This document shows, one piece after another, positions 31,936 through 45,047 of a stretch of DNA of 64,000 nt (positions are counted from its first letter, which is position 1; each line of letters opens with the position of its first letter). The position numbers and the translations under genes are program-made. Origin of the DNA: Parus major. Taxonomy: Eukaryota; Chordata; Aves; Passeriformes; Paridae. The notes beneath the pieces were generated by a model, which was not told the origin of the DNA, ran no database searches, and worked only from the letters and a program-made list of their open reading frames with translations. The DNA is taken from contig NC_031771.1 in the NCBI RefSeq assembly GCF_001522545.3, forward strand, positions 3,007,805 to 3,071,804. The letters are read 5' to 3'.

Positions 31936-34900
31936 ATACTCGACGGCCACTGCACCTGCCTGCCCCAAAGCTCAGTGCTTTGTGGAACAGCATTTCAGCT
32001 GCAAACATCCAGGGGAAAAAAAAAAAAAAAAAAAAAAGAAAAGAAAAAGGAGAAAAGGCATAATGAATTTGGTACAGCACATATTTTTAGATCAAAGATG
32101 CCTTTGAAGTGACAAACCCTTAATCCATAAACTACTGAAGCACTTCCTTTCTCTCCCAAACTACTTGTTGTCAAATAAAATGGAAGTTAAGGAAATTATC
32201 TTTATCTGAAAATGGCCAAAAGAAGCCATCACCTAATGACAGCCTTGTCAAAATGACAATTGGGGAAATTGTTAGGAAGGGGAGGCCTGACGACTGGAGG
32301 AATAAGCTGGCTGTTTGCTCTAATCTGGTCAGGCAGGCCCCACACAATTCCAGTCAGCTTGCTGTGTGAAACAGCTAAGTCTTTGTCAGCGCAGGCAGGG
32401 GCTGGAAAGACTTCTCTTTCATGAATATGTATCACCACCCTCCACGTCTACAGAAAAAAAACAAACCCAAACCTTGCAAACAGCAAAATAAATTTTTTTA
32501 AAAAAATAAAATAAATAAAAATGGAACCAACAAAAACATAAAAAATAAATCCCAGAACAACAAAATCCTGAGATGCGGAGCCGCACGGAAAGGAAAAACC
32601 TCTAAGCAATGAAAGCTCACGTTTTGGAAGCTCCTTTGGAAGGAGGATCCTCTTCCCAAAGGCTTTCCTTGCACTTTTATGCCCCAGCGGACTGGGATGA
32701 GGCACTTCAAGTGCACAAAGGCAGAATGGGGGTGTTCAATGTCCAGGGCTGTGTTTTATATTTGGTGTTGGTGGCACCAAACCCCAGGCCAGAGACACGC
32801 ACAGGGCCAGGCTGGTGAGACAGAACTCACAGGAATTCCCTGTGCGAGGAGGGAATCACCTGGAGCAGGTCTTAAAACACTTCCAAGGATAGGCACAGAG
32901 GCAGAAATTTCCAGTGAAGCCTAAAAACCCAGGGAGAAGGGGTTCCTTGACAGGCAACAACGCTACTGAGGTGCTGGGAAGTGGATGGTGGCTCCCACTG
33001 AAATGATTTTCTGGGAGATGTCCACGACATCTGTGAATAAAACCCTCTGCAGCACCTCTGCTCAGGCAGCTGGAATGGTGGGTCACCTTGAAGTTTGGGA
33101 GACTTTTCTTAGGTTAAATCCCAAGCATTCTGAAGACTGGCATAGAAGTGAAATAGGAGAGCCAAATGAAGTGTACTGGGCTGCCCAAACTCCTCTAAAC
33201 CCAAAAATGGTGTTTAAAGCAACAGATGGGAAGAGAACACCGGATCCAACAAAGCCTGTGCCTGCTGCAGAAAACCCAAATGAAGATATTTTAAGTTGGG
33301 GTGGGTTTTGTCTCTGCTGGACAACTACGGCATCATTAAAGCACAACAATGTTTGGAAAGTTACCTTCAAGTGCTTTTTGCTATCTTTTTAACTTTGCTA
33401 GTGAAACTGCACACTAGATCTTGACTTTCCACAGAGAGCTTGTGGTGATATTATAAACTTGAGTTTTCCTCAAAATAACGACCAGAATATGAAATATTTG
33501 CCTCCCAGCAGAGATACCAAGACACAATGCTCAGTTTTGAGGTCCCCAATATTATGCAATGTTTGCTGTAGACATTTCCATTCCATTAGCATATTCTACT
33601 TTACATGAGATCCAGCAATGAATGCTGTCCCTGATCTAAGGCTAATCCTCTTTAAAGAGCTACAGGCTATATTACATGTGGCCACAGCCACGGTTATGCC
33701 AGGGCTGAATCACTTTGAAGCCTATTGAACAGTGTTCCCTTGTGAGACCATACACAGAGCCATAAACCGGTGCTCCCTGTGCTGTGAAATCCTGCTGTTT
33801 CCACCACCAGGACTTTCTGGACAGCCTGGAGTCCCAGGCAAGGGGCTGCAAACAAGGAAGAGGCGCCCGGCTGCCCTCACTACCCCTCAGCACCAATTTA
33901 TGTGCCCACAGTAAGAAAAATCCTTTTTTTCCTAAACCTGAACAACAACTTCTCCAAGGGAGGGCTTCCAGAACAATCAAAGGTGAAGGTGAAGCAGACA
34001 CCTGCTTCCCTGAGCAGGAAGGAAGCTGCTTGGGTAGCCTGGGACATGGATATATCAATCTGGGAAAGAAAAAGAGAGAAATGGTCCTGTAGGTACCTGT
34101 AAGGTTGCACTGCTCGCAGCTGGGTGCCCTTGAATGCTCTAAACTGAGAAAATGGAACTGTGTTTTTATTGCCACACACCATGTGGAATCTCCAACACCT
34201 TCACATCTACACAGATTGAAAGGGGGAAAATAAAAATGCAAAACAACAAAAAGATCACTATAGTCTCTGGTCCTGCTATGTATAAGCAAAATACAGCTTA
34301 TATCATCTTTAATTGCTCAAAATTACTTTCTTTGTTCAACGAAGGGAAATGGAAAGGTTGGCTCTGCTCAGCCTGCACCGTGCACATGAAATTTTCTCTG
34401 TCTGAATGGTTTTAAAGCAGACAAGGAGAGTGGATTCAGCCTCCACAGTAAAATGTGGGGCCTGGTGAAGGCAATGTTCAACCTCCTCGCTGTCAAAATA
34501 GCCGCACAAATTATTTTTTCCTTTGCAGCAGACGGAGAAAGGGTTCACAGAAAAAAGAAACAAAAGGTGGAGGGAGCAGCAGAGGGAATAGGAAAAATAA
34601 TCAGGAGGATGGTGAGAGGGAAGAGCAGCAGAGAGCAGGAGGGGCTGGAAGATGGAAGAGAAACTGAGAAGGAGGAGAAAGGGAGAAGCCAGAGAGGCTC
34701 TAAAGGAGGACCAAGGGCAGATCATGATGAAGAATGAAAATGAGAACTTGGAAAGTGGCATAAACAAATTCCATCTTGTAAGGAATACTTCTCCTCAGCA
34801 GTCAAGGTGAGATTCCTCATCAGTTTATCCAGGTCAGATGGGAAGGAAAGAGAAGAGAAAGACTTCTTTTTCCTGAGTAAACAAGGAGCAAAGAAGGAAA

Positions 34901-37900
34901 TAAACAGAGGGAACTGTGCTGTCTCTTCCTCCTTTGGAAGATCTCCTCTCAGCTTATGGAGTGGAGCTGTTCATGGCACTGGGAGCTAAAACTTCAGTGA
35001 GCACACATCCTCCCCATGCATCTCTCCTCCCTCTCACACTGACATCCAGTGGAACACAACGGGATATCCCCGGAGCACACCTGTCTTTGAGAAGGGCCCA
35101 TTTCTTTTCTGCTTGCATATGAGGCCCTGGGTCGCTGCACGGTAACAGCATCTCATTGCAGAACCCCACTACAGGTTGTTGCACACTCCATCGGGCCTTT
35201 CCCAACCCTTGGAAGTTATCACTGCCATTATTATCGCTAACTTGCAAGTACCTCGACAACTCTTGCACTATCAAAATTAAATTTATGATTTAAAATTAAA
35301 AATAAAGATAAAAAGGAAAGAACCCTCCCCACACTCCCGCCCCCAACCAACAACTAATAACCACGAAACACAAAAATCCCCCAAAACAAAAGTTGCCTTC
35401 CCGTGTCCGGTCACACATTGCCATCTACTGGCTCCCACTCCTGTGCTCTGAGTGCTTGGGTGGTTAGGAAGGAGAAAAGGGCTGTGAGCAGTTTAGGGCT
35501 CTAAATCAATCAGCTCTCACTCGCCTCCTCCTCAGTGACTCGGCAGGTCCCTGAAGGATGGTTTCGAGTCACCCTTGTGCCATCCCGGGAGGGCAAGCCC
35601 CGGAACAGGGTGGGTACAGCAGCATCCTGCCCGGGCCCACGTGATGGGTGACAAGACACGAGTGAGGCATTCAACGCCAGGGAAAGCCAGCAAACAGAGC
35701 TCATGTGCCTCGGGAGACACACCTGGGATATGGAGAGAACTGGGGAGGACAACTACCCACCTACAGCTCCCTTCTCGGGCTCTCTGAGCTCACCAGGTCA
35801 CGGCTGTCACCCGTGCGGCGTGGAAACGCACGGCTCGCATCCTCCCGTGCCCAGAGCCAGCTCTGCAGAAAGGCAGCACTCCTGCAGATTTCTGCCTCAA
35901 AACCAACCCTCGGTGCACTCAAACCCACAGCCGTGTTTGGCACAAGAGGCGTCACCAATTCACGGCACCCGCTTTCATGTTCACCTGGCGTCGCTACAGA
36001 CAAACTGTGCCTGGTGACCAAAAAACCACGGGAATTATACTCACACACAACACTTAGAGGTGCTGTCACCCTTCACCCCTGAAGCCACTGGCAAATCCCA
36101 GCACCACATGGACAGCTTGGATAACCAGGTGTAAAATCTGACCTTGGGAGGGAAGGGCAGAGCTTTGGAAACCTCAGCACAGCAGAAATCGGGTCAGACT
36201 TCCTGTTGATTCAGCAGAGTGAGGATACTTTCACCATGTAAATTTAAGTAGCAGAGACAAGGAGAAAGTTTCAGGCTGGTCTGGACTGCTGCTGGTCTCC
36301 AATGTCCACAGAAAGGTTTTTGTGCCATAACAGAGACAGAATTATATAGGACATTTTCCCCAAGTGTCCAAGAAATGTCACCACAGCGTTCCCAACTTAT
36401 AACCAGTCACACAGGTGATTAAGAGACTATACTTCCTATAACTCTTCTGACCTACCATGAACATCCCAGAAAGAGAAAGAAACACTTTTCCCCTCACTGA
36501 CTCCTGCTTCCTAAGCCAGCTGTGACTGACAGCAACATGAAAGTTCCTCGTATTTTTCCATTTCCCAGATTTGCCGACCTAGGCTCTGGAGTTACAGGAA
36601 TCAGCTGTCAGAAAAGCAATGCACCATCACAGCCATGTCAAACCACCTCCAACTTCCAGCCTGAAAAATCCCAGATTAGCCCAAACACCACATTTATTCC
36701 CAGTTTCGCTTTCGACCAAAGAAATTTCAACTAAAAGAAGAAGTTATTGTAATACCGGAATGACCTCTTCTACAGCACAGAACAATTTTAGCAGAGTGAT
36801 CACCCATGAACCCCACAGGCACAGAGTGCCTGCATTTTATTTTTTTTTTCCTCATAAAGGGCAAACCTGGAGTTGTTTTCCTGAGGCTGGCAGCGTTTCA
36901 ACTGCCTAGAAACTTATTGCAGAGAGAAGCTGTAAATCCAGTTCCTGCCCTCCCCTATACAAAACCACACAGAGCTATACTTAAATCGTAAAACAATGAA
37001 GGAATATGCAGTTAATTTCACGTTACACAATCCTAAGGGAAAAAAAATGAAAGGTCCGTACATACCTCAATAGATACAAGTATCAAAGTAATCCTAATCA
37101 GGAATGTTGTCTCATGACCCGGGACTCAGGCTGTTTCCGGAAACAAAGGGCTGACAGGAATTATAACCATGAACAGATGCAATAAATAGCAGACTTGCGC
37201 AATTCTGGCTTTTCCAGAAGGCACCAAAGTATTTTATTTTTCTTGTGTGTGAGCTCACAGGCCCAGCCCTGCCTGCTGTAAGAAAGGCCTTCATCTGTGG
37301 GAGAAAGTTGGAATGTTTTCTTTCCCTGCTTTTCAACACAACTTCTTGCAAAATGCAGTTTAAACCCCTTTTTTTTTTTTATTATATCAGGGAGAAGAGC
37401 CCGTGGAGCAGCTGTGTTAGACTGCATACAGATAAAAGTTACTCCACAAGAACTACAAAGGAACTTATCAGCCCACAAGTCATTTACTTCAGTTTGCTGA
37501 AGATATATAAAGAACCCACGAGTGAAAAGCAGTTTCTATGAACCAACACGGTATTTCACCGCCCGTGCCAAAGCAATCGAGCCCTCAGTACTTACTTCCA
37601 AGTCCCAAAGCTGTGGAGGCAAAGGGAAGGGGGGACACGGAACATCTGGGATCTGGATTCCAAAGGAACAGGTTTGCTTGGCCACTTGTTCTATTCCGGG
37701 AAGTAAATACAGATGAATATGAAAAACCAAGCCACTGGATGAAGAAGAATCCAGGGCTGTGGCAGGATTTGTAAAGGGAAGAAAAAAAAAATAGAAGTAA
37801 GAAAGGCTTCATATCAGTTTAGACCATCGGCCAGGGAAAGATTGGGTTATTTCCCAAAGGCGGTGCAATGTTTGCTTGAAGCAAACAACCAAATACTTTA

Positions 37901-38104
37901 AAAGAATTGGGAGTAAAACCAAAATTATCTTGTCTGAGAGCTGAGCCCGGGATCTGACTTGTGATCCCTGACACAGCTCTAAACACATGTTCAGATAGCC
38001 CCGTAAAAGCAGGACAGATCTGTGGCTATTTCTTTAGAGTTATTCACTGTAATAAATAATGTAACTCTTTTTTTTTCTACTTTTTCCCCCCTTATTTTAA
38101 AACA

Positions 38105-38304
38105 GTTCTATTTCTGGCCCCGCGGTGTCCTCAGCGTCCCCTGCCTCAGCGCCTCCCCTCAGCTCTTCCCGCCTCAGTGCCTCCCCCTCAGCGCTTCCCG
38201 CCTCAGCGCCTCCCCTCAGTGCTTCCCGCCGCCTCCCGCAGCAATTACCGGGAGTGAGGAGCCGCAGGAGCCCTCGGCAGGCGCCGGAGCCCCGCTCCCG
38301 GCAG
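38105..38304 (+). other. TIFA: TIFA noncoding first exon (5' boundary approximate)
   Basis: GC-rich segment ending at a strong donor, CCCGGCAG|GTGAGG, 2.2 kb upstream of the coding exon. The family has its whole coding sequence in one exon with an upstream 5' UTR exon, which fits. The start is not defined by any sequence signal. A three-copy 28-bp repeat occupies much of it. Confidence 0.5.
38144..38228. repeat. Three-copy 28/29-bp minisatellite in TIFA first exon
   Basis: Units at 38144-38171, 38172-38200 and 38201-38228 share the pattern CCTCAGYGCCTCCCC, CTCAG, then TTCCCG. They differ at a few positions and by one inserted C. A partial fourth unit (CCGCCTCCCG) follows. Confidence 0.92.
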
Positions 38305-40496
38305 GTGAGGAGGCCTGGCCGGGCCGGACGGACGTGAGGGGAAGGAAGGAAGGGGACGGGATAGATCAGCGGGCGGACCGGGATGTCGCCCCGGCGGGTT
38401 CGGCGGGGGGATCCCGGGCTGGCCGTGCTGTGGGGTGGGGAGGTGGCAGGGAGTCTGCTCTGGGAGCCGGGGCTGGAGCCCACGTTCTCAGGGCTCCTCC
38501 GCGTTGCTCTCCTGCCTCTGGAAGTGGGGATAATGGCACTCCATCCCCCGTAGGAGAGGATGAGGTGAGATCACGGTCGGTTTGAGTCCAGTGAAGGCGC
38601 GGACAGCAGCAGGGCAGCGGCTGCCTCAGAACTGCGGGACAAATCTACAGCAAGTTTCTTTCCCCTGGCATTGCAGTACAGTCTAGTAAGTAGAAACTCC
38701 TTTAGCATTTATGAAGGAATGTTCAGTATGTTGAACCTCGGTGAACCTTTAAGGCAGGACTGGGCAGCCGTGCGGGGAATGCCAGAGGTGATCATGGATC
38801 TGAGGCGGGGGCTGTGGGAGCTGCCGAGATCATCCAGGATCATCAGTGGGTGCTGCCGAAGCAATGGGCGAAAATGGGAAAATTCTTTCTTAATTAATGT
38901 AGCCATGTGTAAAACTCATTAATGTGAACTAAAGTCACAAGCGTCTCTGTGGGCTGAACCGCAAAGTGAAAGGGCTCAGCGGTTTTCCCCTTCACCAAAG
39001 ATAACATCTTGTAATATCCCCTTACTGGTGCAAAACAAGGAAGGGCAGAGCAAGACACGGGGACTAGCCCCTCCTGGCTCACAGAGCTTCTTCCAGCATC
39101 CCAGAGTTGGGGAAGCTACAAGGAGGAGTGATTGATAATGGTGCCACCACAGCTTGTCTCACAGATGGCAAAGGAATAACCTGCTATCAGGGTGTCTGTC
39201 TGTATTCCTGCCAAAAAGCACAGATGATATTCCCTAGCTTGTTTTGAAGTGAGCTCTGCTGGAAATTCTGTGTCTCACTCATCATCTGTGCCACTGCAGC
39301 CTACTTCAGTAACCAAGTAACCTGCTGTGTCAGAAATGTGTCTGGTTTTGTGTCAGAGGTGGAAAGGAAGCAGTTTCGAGGTCTCACCCAGACAATGATG
39401 CGCTGATACACCACCCTTCGCTATGCTTGGTGTTTGTGTGCAGTGTGTAAAAAAACACAAGTCAACTCCATCATCACAAAACACAATCATCACTTAATTG
39501 CAGTGATGATTCAGCTCCTCATAAAGCTCTGAATGGAGCTGGTGAGCTCCAGATCCGTGTGAGACACGTTGGGAGCTTACTGCAGTCTGGATGTAGAAAC
39601 ATCTGCACCGTGTGATACCAGTTAAATGGCTGCTCACATGTTTCTCTGGTGAGTAACTGGGAACTCATTTGCTGGTTTCTACTTTCAAATAGCGAGACTT
39701 TTCTTTAAAAGACTCAGTTTTAGTGCAGGAAGACACTGGCCTTGCTTTTAGAGAACCAGATGACAGCCTCTTCTGAGCTGTCTCAGGTTTTATTAGGATG
39801 CACTGCAGTCGCTCAGGCTTGGGAACAGAATTTGTTTCATAAGTATGTGGTCTCTGTGCTGCATGTGAAGAGCTTAAAGAAACAACACGAAACTACCAAA
39901 CTCAAGAAAAGAAAATTTTTTAGCACTTTTGCAGCAGCAGAGAGCTGGGATTTTCCAACAGACAATGAGGAAATAGCTAGAGGTGGTGACAATTCCTCTT
40001 TTAGGTCTCATGGATAGTCCAGCTTTTGCATCCACTTTTTATGCTGTCACAGCAGTCACTTCTAAGCACTTCTTCCGTGCAAGAGGTCAGTTTGGACCCA
40101 AGAGCCTAAGGAATGCTTTGTACACATTTGAATTACTACTGCCTACAGACAGGGTGCTGGTAAAAGTCATTTAGTACCTTCCAGGCACAGGACACACAGA
40201 GAGCAGAGCGCACAGGCCCAGCCAGTACCGTTTAACTCCATTTAAAGTCTACCAAGTAACTCTTACTGCTAAAAGACACATTCCTTGCAAAGATAAACCT
40301 TCCTGTGAGATCCTCGTGAAGAGCTTGTTGGCAGCAATGGTCAGTCGTGGCTTCTGAGCTCCCACTCCTGTGCTTTCATCATATTTACTGTCAGCCTGGA
40401 AGGTGCGTAGAGCAGCGCAGGGAGTATTTTAATGCCCCGGTGAAACCGATTTGTTGGTGATTCCATGCCATGATTTCCCCGTTTTCTTGTTCTGAG
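38305..40496 (+). other. TIFA intron 1
   Basis: Intron with GT at 38305 and AG at 40495-40496, with a pyrimidine-rich tract before the acceptor. No other exon is recognised. Its first 250 bases are still CpG-island DNA. Confidence 0.55.
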
Positions 40497-40509
40497 GACT
40501 CTTTCCACC

Positions 40510-41079
40510 ATGACCTCTTTCGAGGAAGCCGAAACAGAAGAAACAGTGACGTGCCTCCACCTGACCTTTTACCACCCTGGCCAGGATGAGAAGATGATGT
40601 TCCGCTGCCTGAATTTCTGCAAGCGTGAGCAGGTCAGGGCGGACGACGTGGCCAAGTTCGGCCGCGATTCCAGCGTCTGCCGCTACAACCTGATGGATAC
40701 GCGCGTCTCCCGGATCCAGTTCTCCCTGCAGTTCTACAGGAAGCTCCAGGCCTCGGAATATGGTTTTGAGATAAAGAACTTGAGCAAGAAAACAAAACTG
40801 ACCGTCAACCAAACAGAACTGGGTTACTTAAACAAAATCGACCTGCCCTGGAAGTGCATCATCTCTTTCGGGGACTACCAGATCCTAGCAGAGATTCAAG
40901 AAGGGGAGGCCATGGATTATTTTGAGACTCACTTACACTTGGCCGAAGCACCGATCCTACAAGAAAGGTGCCTGCCATGCCTGCCATCCCTGCAACCTAT
41001 ACCCGAGAATGGCGTTTCTCCTTCCTATTTTCTTTCCCAAGGAAAAAGCCCCACAGAGATGGATGAAAATGAGCTGTGA
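40510..41079 (+). CDS. TIFA: TRAF-interacting protein with FHA domain (TIFA), complete
   Basis: A 189-aa cytosolic adaptor (human 184). It opens with MTSFEEAETEETVTCL, so the ALPK1 target Thr9 and its acidic surroundings are conserved. The FHA domain runs from about residue 48 to 125, with the phosphothreonine-binding KFGR motif (Gly51, Arg52), the VSR motif (Ser67) and EIKN (Asn90). The C-terminus PTEMDE (181-186) is the TRAF6-binding consensus. When Thr9 is phosphorylated, FHA domains of neighbouring dimers bind it, forming oligomers that recruit TRAF6 and switch on NF-kB. The whole coding sequence lies in one exon beginning about 40497, with a short 5' UTR before the ATG. It is divergent from ALPK1, its upstream kinase, and convergent with AP1AR. 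Only the segment around residues 145-175 differs much from the mammalian sequence. Confidence 0.98.
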   Translation: MTSFEEAETEETVTCLHLTFYHPGQDEKMMFRCLNFCKREQVRADDVAKFGRDSSVCRYNLMDTRVSRIQFSLQFYRKLQASEYGFEIKNLSKKTKLTVNQTELGYLNKIDLPWKCIISFGDYQILAEIQEGEAMDYFETHLHLAEAPILQERCLPCLPSLQPIPENGVSPSYFLSQGKSPTEMDENEL

Positions 41080-41603
41080 TAGCGGGGAGAAGGAGGCTGG
41101 GTCAGGTTTTGCGGCCTGTACAGCTTCCAGCGTAGACAGCTCTCACCTCAGCCTGCTGCTCTTGGTGGTGCTCACTGACTGCTGCACATCAGTCTTCATG
41201 GTGTTTTCAGCACAGGCATTCCAGAGCACTGTTCCACAGAAAAGGATTCTTGCCTTCACTGAGGCCTGAGGGCTCTCTGATGCCCTGTGGGAGACAGGGG
41301 GTCACTCAAATCCATGGCAGCAGGTTCAATGCCAGAAGTGTGGCCATGTGCCTCAAAGGGATATTTCCCAGGCATTAAAACAGAGCGTGCACAGCAGGGC
41401 TTCGGTCCCAGCCAAGGGGTGACGCAATGTTTTGTTGCATGTTATAGTTTCTGCTTTGCTGTGGACACCAAACTCCAAAACAGTATTTGCAAGCCTAGGT
41501 TGTAACTTGACAGATTTTGCAACTTAGAAACACTTTGTCCTTTTATGTTTTTATTAGCTTCAAAGCAAGGTTTGTTTTTTTTTTTTATTTTTACTTACTC
41601 GAC

Positions 41604-41635
<32 letters not shown>

Positions 41636-41750
41636 TTTTTGCAAGTTAACTTGTTACTTTTGCTTGTGATGTATACAAACATAGCATCAATGATCACAGT
41701 CCATAAAAATCTACATTAATTTTGTAATAAAAGCATTTTGTTCCCTAGTA
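41080..41750 (+). other. TIFA: TIFA 3' UTR
   Basis: Follows the TGA. AT-rich in its second half, with an AT microsatellite at 41604-41635 and a canonical AATAAA at 41726-41731 followed by a T/G-rich stretch. A second AATAAA at 41797-41802 could give a longer form. Confidence 0.7.
41604..41635. repeat. (AT)n microsatellite in TIFA 3' UTR
   Basis: About a dozen AT dinucleotides with one GT interruption. Confidence 0.9.
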
Positions 41751-44010
41751 AGGATTTGCTCTATTACACAGCTGCAGTCTAAAAGAATTTTTGGAGAATA
41801 AAATGATTTCCAGGACCATTTCCAGGTAAGAGACTCACCGTCACTATTCCAAAAGTGCCATTTCTCCAAGGTCAGAATTTACTTAAATACTTTCAGGAAG
41901 TTTTCTACCTCTATCCCCTATCCAAATCTCTCTAATAATTTTCTTGTCTTGTAAGTATTTGTCAGGTTATTTCAGTCAAGTTTTTCTTTGTCAGGGGCTC
42001 AGCTTTTCCTTGGCATTTGGCTTTTTAAAAATTTTGTCAAGTACATCGGTTTGCTTGAAAGACACACTGGGGAGGAGTTCCCCATTTTATCATCCTTAAA
42101 CATTAGGATGCATTTCAGCATTAATCATTCCAAGAAAACCATAATTATAACTGAGGGGAGGGACAGCTGAGGTTCAGGCAACCAACCACAAGCGAGGGAA
42201 AGCCATGGGAGGGGCAATGAAACTCAGAGACAGTCTTATGTAGGATTTGTCTGTCCATCTCGTCGTGTTGCTGTGTTTTCCACCCCTGGAACCAGGCTGT
42301 GGTTTCCAAACAACAATCCCTTGCACAGCTGTATCTGCCTGAGGTAAGAGCCAGCCATGTAAAACACACACTAAAAAATGAACTGCTCCCAGTCACTACA
42401 TCGATCCACCCAGCAGAAGCGAATTTACACCAGAAAGGTCATTTCACCTTTGAAGTGGGAGGGTACAGCTGCTCATTTCCAACAGGAGAAGGGCTCCATG
42501 CTCCAAATTCCTCAGGTCTTCTGTTACTGCAGCTTGTTTAGAGCTTCCCTTCTAAAGCAACAGGTCCCCAAAAGGGACACTGTGGGATTCAGCAGGGCTC
42601 TGACGCGGCCACCACAAACCCAGCAACAGATACACCACTGCCAAATGTAAGACTTGCTGAAAATTTTAATGACTTTTAAATTTTGTACAGATATGCATTT
42701 TACAGTACCCTTGAATCGTTTCACATGAGCTGCTTATAGAAATCTCTCAGTTTCTGAAATATCCACAAATACGGAGCATCGCTTCAGAGTCACTCAGCAT
42801 GGCGCACTGAGCTCCGCACGGGTTATGGTGAACCGTGGCTACAGAACATGCCCATCACTGAAAAAGCTGGAGTCAGCCTCCTTTTTCCTAGTTGCTTGTT
42901 CATCCTAAGGGCAGGACTATCAGCTAATTGACTTCCTCAAGGCATGGTCAGGACAAGGCCACCTCATGTTCACTGGCCAGGAAAAGCAGTGACCGCTGCA
43001 GGGGAGGTGGCAGTTTCAGCAGGTAAAAAACATGTTATTTACATGTTGAGGAAGTATTCCTTCCCATAGGAATATATTACAAAGAAAGGTCCAGGAGAAG
43101 TCACACAGCAGTAGCTTTAGGCCAAACCCAAAATATACATTTGATGTGTACAGATCCTTAAAGCTCATTACAAGTATTGCAAATATAAATAATGGCATGA
43201 AAATATTTCCAGTGACATAGCTACAACTGAAAGAAAGAGATGGAATGTCACCAACAGGATTTATCTGTTCTCTCAGGTTATTTGTACATATTTCATCCCA
43301 GTGTGCAGTATTTTTGTTCCTTATCCTCGCTGTAATGACCCAAATATTCCAAATAGTTTCAGATGATCTCAACCAGCGACACAACTTTCACCAACAAATT
43401 CAGTTCTGATGATGACAGTGCAGGGTCATTACTTATCACAACCTGTTCCTTTTACTCCAAAACAAAGTTAAACCCTGTCACCCTTTTTTTCCATGGAAAA
43501 ACGAGACAGCTACACAAAATAATGGCAGAGCAGAATGGCTTTGCTTTGAAACTTTGGGGAAAGCTTGAGATCTGCAAGTATTCCGCAGGTTCTCTTATTA
43601 AAAAGTAAGATTTACATGGAATACTGGAGGAGACCACACAGCACAGGACACCAGCGGTGCAGTCACTGAACACCTCCATGGATTTCATGGATTAACCACC
43701 CACTTCAGAGGCACAGGAAAGGCAGAGCACTTCAACACACTGTTAAAAGACGAATTTTTCTTCTTCCTTTTCAAAATGCAGATATAGAAATTCAGTCTTT
43801 AGGTTCTTGTTCTTCCCACCCCAGCAGCAGCAGCAGCGTCATCCCTACCCCAGCTGGCTCACTGAGTTTTTTTTCCATAACTGTTCTGGTCCTTGCATTC
43901 ACTTGATAAGTGGAATTATCACTTTTCCACAACTGAGGAATTTTTAGGACTGTGTAGCAACAGAGGAAAACAAGACTTTGGTCCTCCCAGTTCTCGACTG
44001 GTTAAAATTC
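41750..44010. other. Intergenic gap between convergent TIFA and AP1AR
   Basis: The two genes end toward each other here. Nothing coding is recognised. Part of it may belong to a longer AP1AR 3' UTR. The nearest minus-strand AATAAA is the complement of 44015-44020. Confidence 0.6.
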
Positions 44011-44014
44011 CCGC

Positions 44015-44781
44015 TTTATTGACACGTAGAGAATTTGTATTTTACCTTATTTTTGTTTCTCTATCTAGCAAGCACTTACTAAGTCTGGCCTGTTATACAA
44101 GACAATATCTTACCTAACCTGATGAGTTTTACAATGTTCATTGAGGTTAACCGTGCTTGGCATAAAGCAATTTAAAAAAATAAAGTGAATGGAAAAAGGA
44201 CAACACAAGACTAGGAAGACTTTAAGCTAAACAGGGGAAAATCTGCAATTTGCCACGTGTCAAATCCGTTTTGCAGCTCTTACTTTTGCACCCTCTAAGC
44301 AGCTGAAGAGCGAGTCAAAAAGCACAGACCAGAAGTAAAAATATTTTAAAATTGTTTCTCTATCTTCAAGTATTAAATAAATTATACGAGACTTATTCTG
44401 AGATAAATATTAGGCCAATGATGAATTTCAAAACAAAATCAATAGAAACATCACCCAAAAAAAAAAAAAAAAAAAAAAAGGCGAGTTAAAATATAGATAA
44501 GTCAAGCTACAAAGCTTCAATTAGTGCAGATCATTTTATATTAAATCCAGATATCCAGAAATATACACAATAGAATCATCCCAGTTTTCACAAAAGTGGA
44601 GAAGGTAGATGATAAAATTGCACTTAGTTCTGAATTCCTTCAGACGGCGAGTCCCTGCCGTTCCTCGCCGAGCCGCGCGCAAGAGGAAGGGAAGCGGGTT
44701 ACAAAAGAGCAGATTGGCTTTGTACATTCCATTTCCCTTTCCAGCATTTGGTCACAGGCAGGGGCCGTGCAGACACGGTCA
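44015..44781 (-). other. AP1AR: AP1AR 3' UTR (end approximate)
   Basis: Runs from the AP1AR stop codon to a minus-strand AATAAA (complement of 44015-44020). It includes a 20-plus A homopolymer (plus strand) at about 44457-44479. Confidence 0.5.
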
Positions 44782-45047
44782 CTATCTGTCCTGGCGCTCG
44801 GAATCTGACAGCCTGACATCCGAGGCCGACAATTCCAGCACGGGGTTGACGAAGCCGGCGTACTCGGAGTTGCCGTTGTCGTCCATCTCGGCGCTGACAA
44901 AGTCATTCTCCCACTCCAGCCCGTTGGAATCGTCAGAGGCTGAGGCTGGGTGGCTTCCTGCCTTCCTGCTGTTGAATTTCAGCGCTGCCCGCAGGATGTC
45001 CTCCTCCGTCTTGGAGCGTTCCCTCACCGGAATCATCCTGTTCATGC
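44782..45047 (-). CDS. AP1AR: AP1AR last coding exon
   Basis: Encodes MNRMIPVRERSKTEEDI, the GLEWENDF acidic motif and EYAGFVNPVLELS, ending SERQDR and a stop at 44782. The acceptor is GCCAG|GC. Confidence 0.97.

Larger units (their letters stand above)
25920..38100. other. Intergenic region between ALPK1 and TIFA
   Basis: 12 kb with no coding exon supported by homology or paired splice sites. It should contain the ALPK1 noncoding first exon(s) and promoter, but there is no obvious CpG island before 38.1 kb. Contents: A-rich runs near 31430-31470, 32015-32050 and 32487-32520, a possible CR1 scrap near 31855-31935, and a candidate regulatory block at 29330-29960. Longer open frames, such as 33672-34289 on the minus strand, have no recognisable family. 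Confidence 0.6.
38100..38560 (+). promoter_or_regulatory. TIFA: CpG island promoter of TIFA
   Basis: Abrupt switch from AT-rich flank to CpG-dense GC-rich sequence. It contains the likely transcription start and noncoding first exon, followed by a canonical donor at 38304/38305. It is the only obvious CpG island between ALPK1 and AP1AR, so it may also drive ALPK1 in the opposite direction; that second role is inference. Confidence 0.65.

Noticed and set aside
33672..34289. 205-codon open frame on the minus strand between ALPK1 and TIFA
   Set aside because: No family resemblance, no supporting splice or polyadenylation signals, and a Phe/Pro/Leu mix expected of noncoding DNA.
38022..38585. 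187-codon open frame through the TIFA CpG island
   Set aside because: Runs through the minisatellite and past the first-exon donor; it is a CpG-island artefact, not a TIFA N-terminal extension, since the TIFA start is fixed by homology in the next exon.
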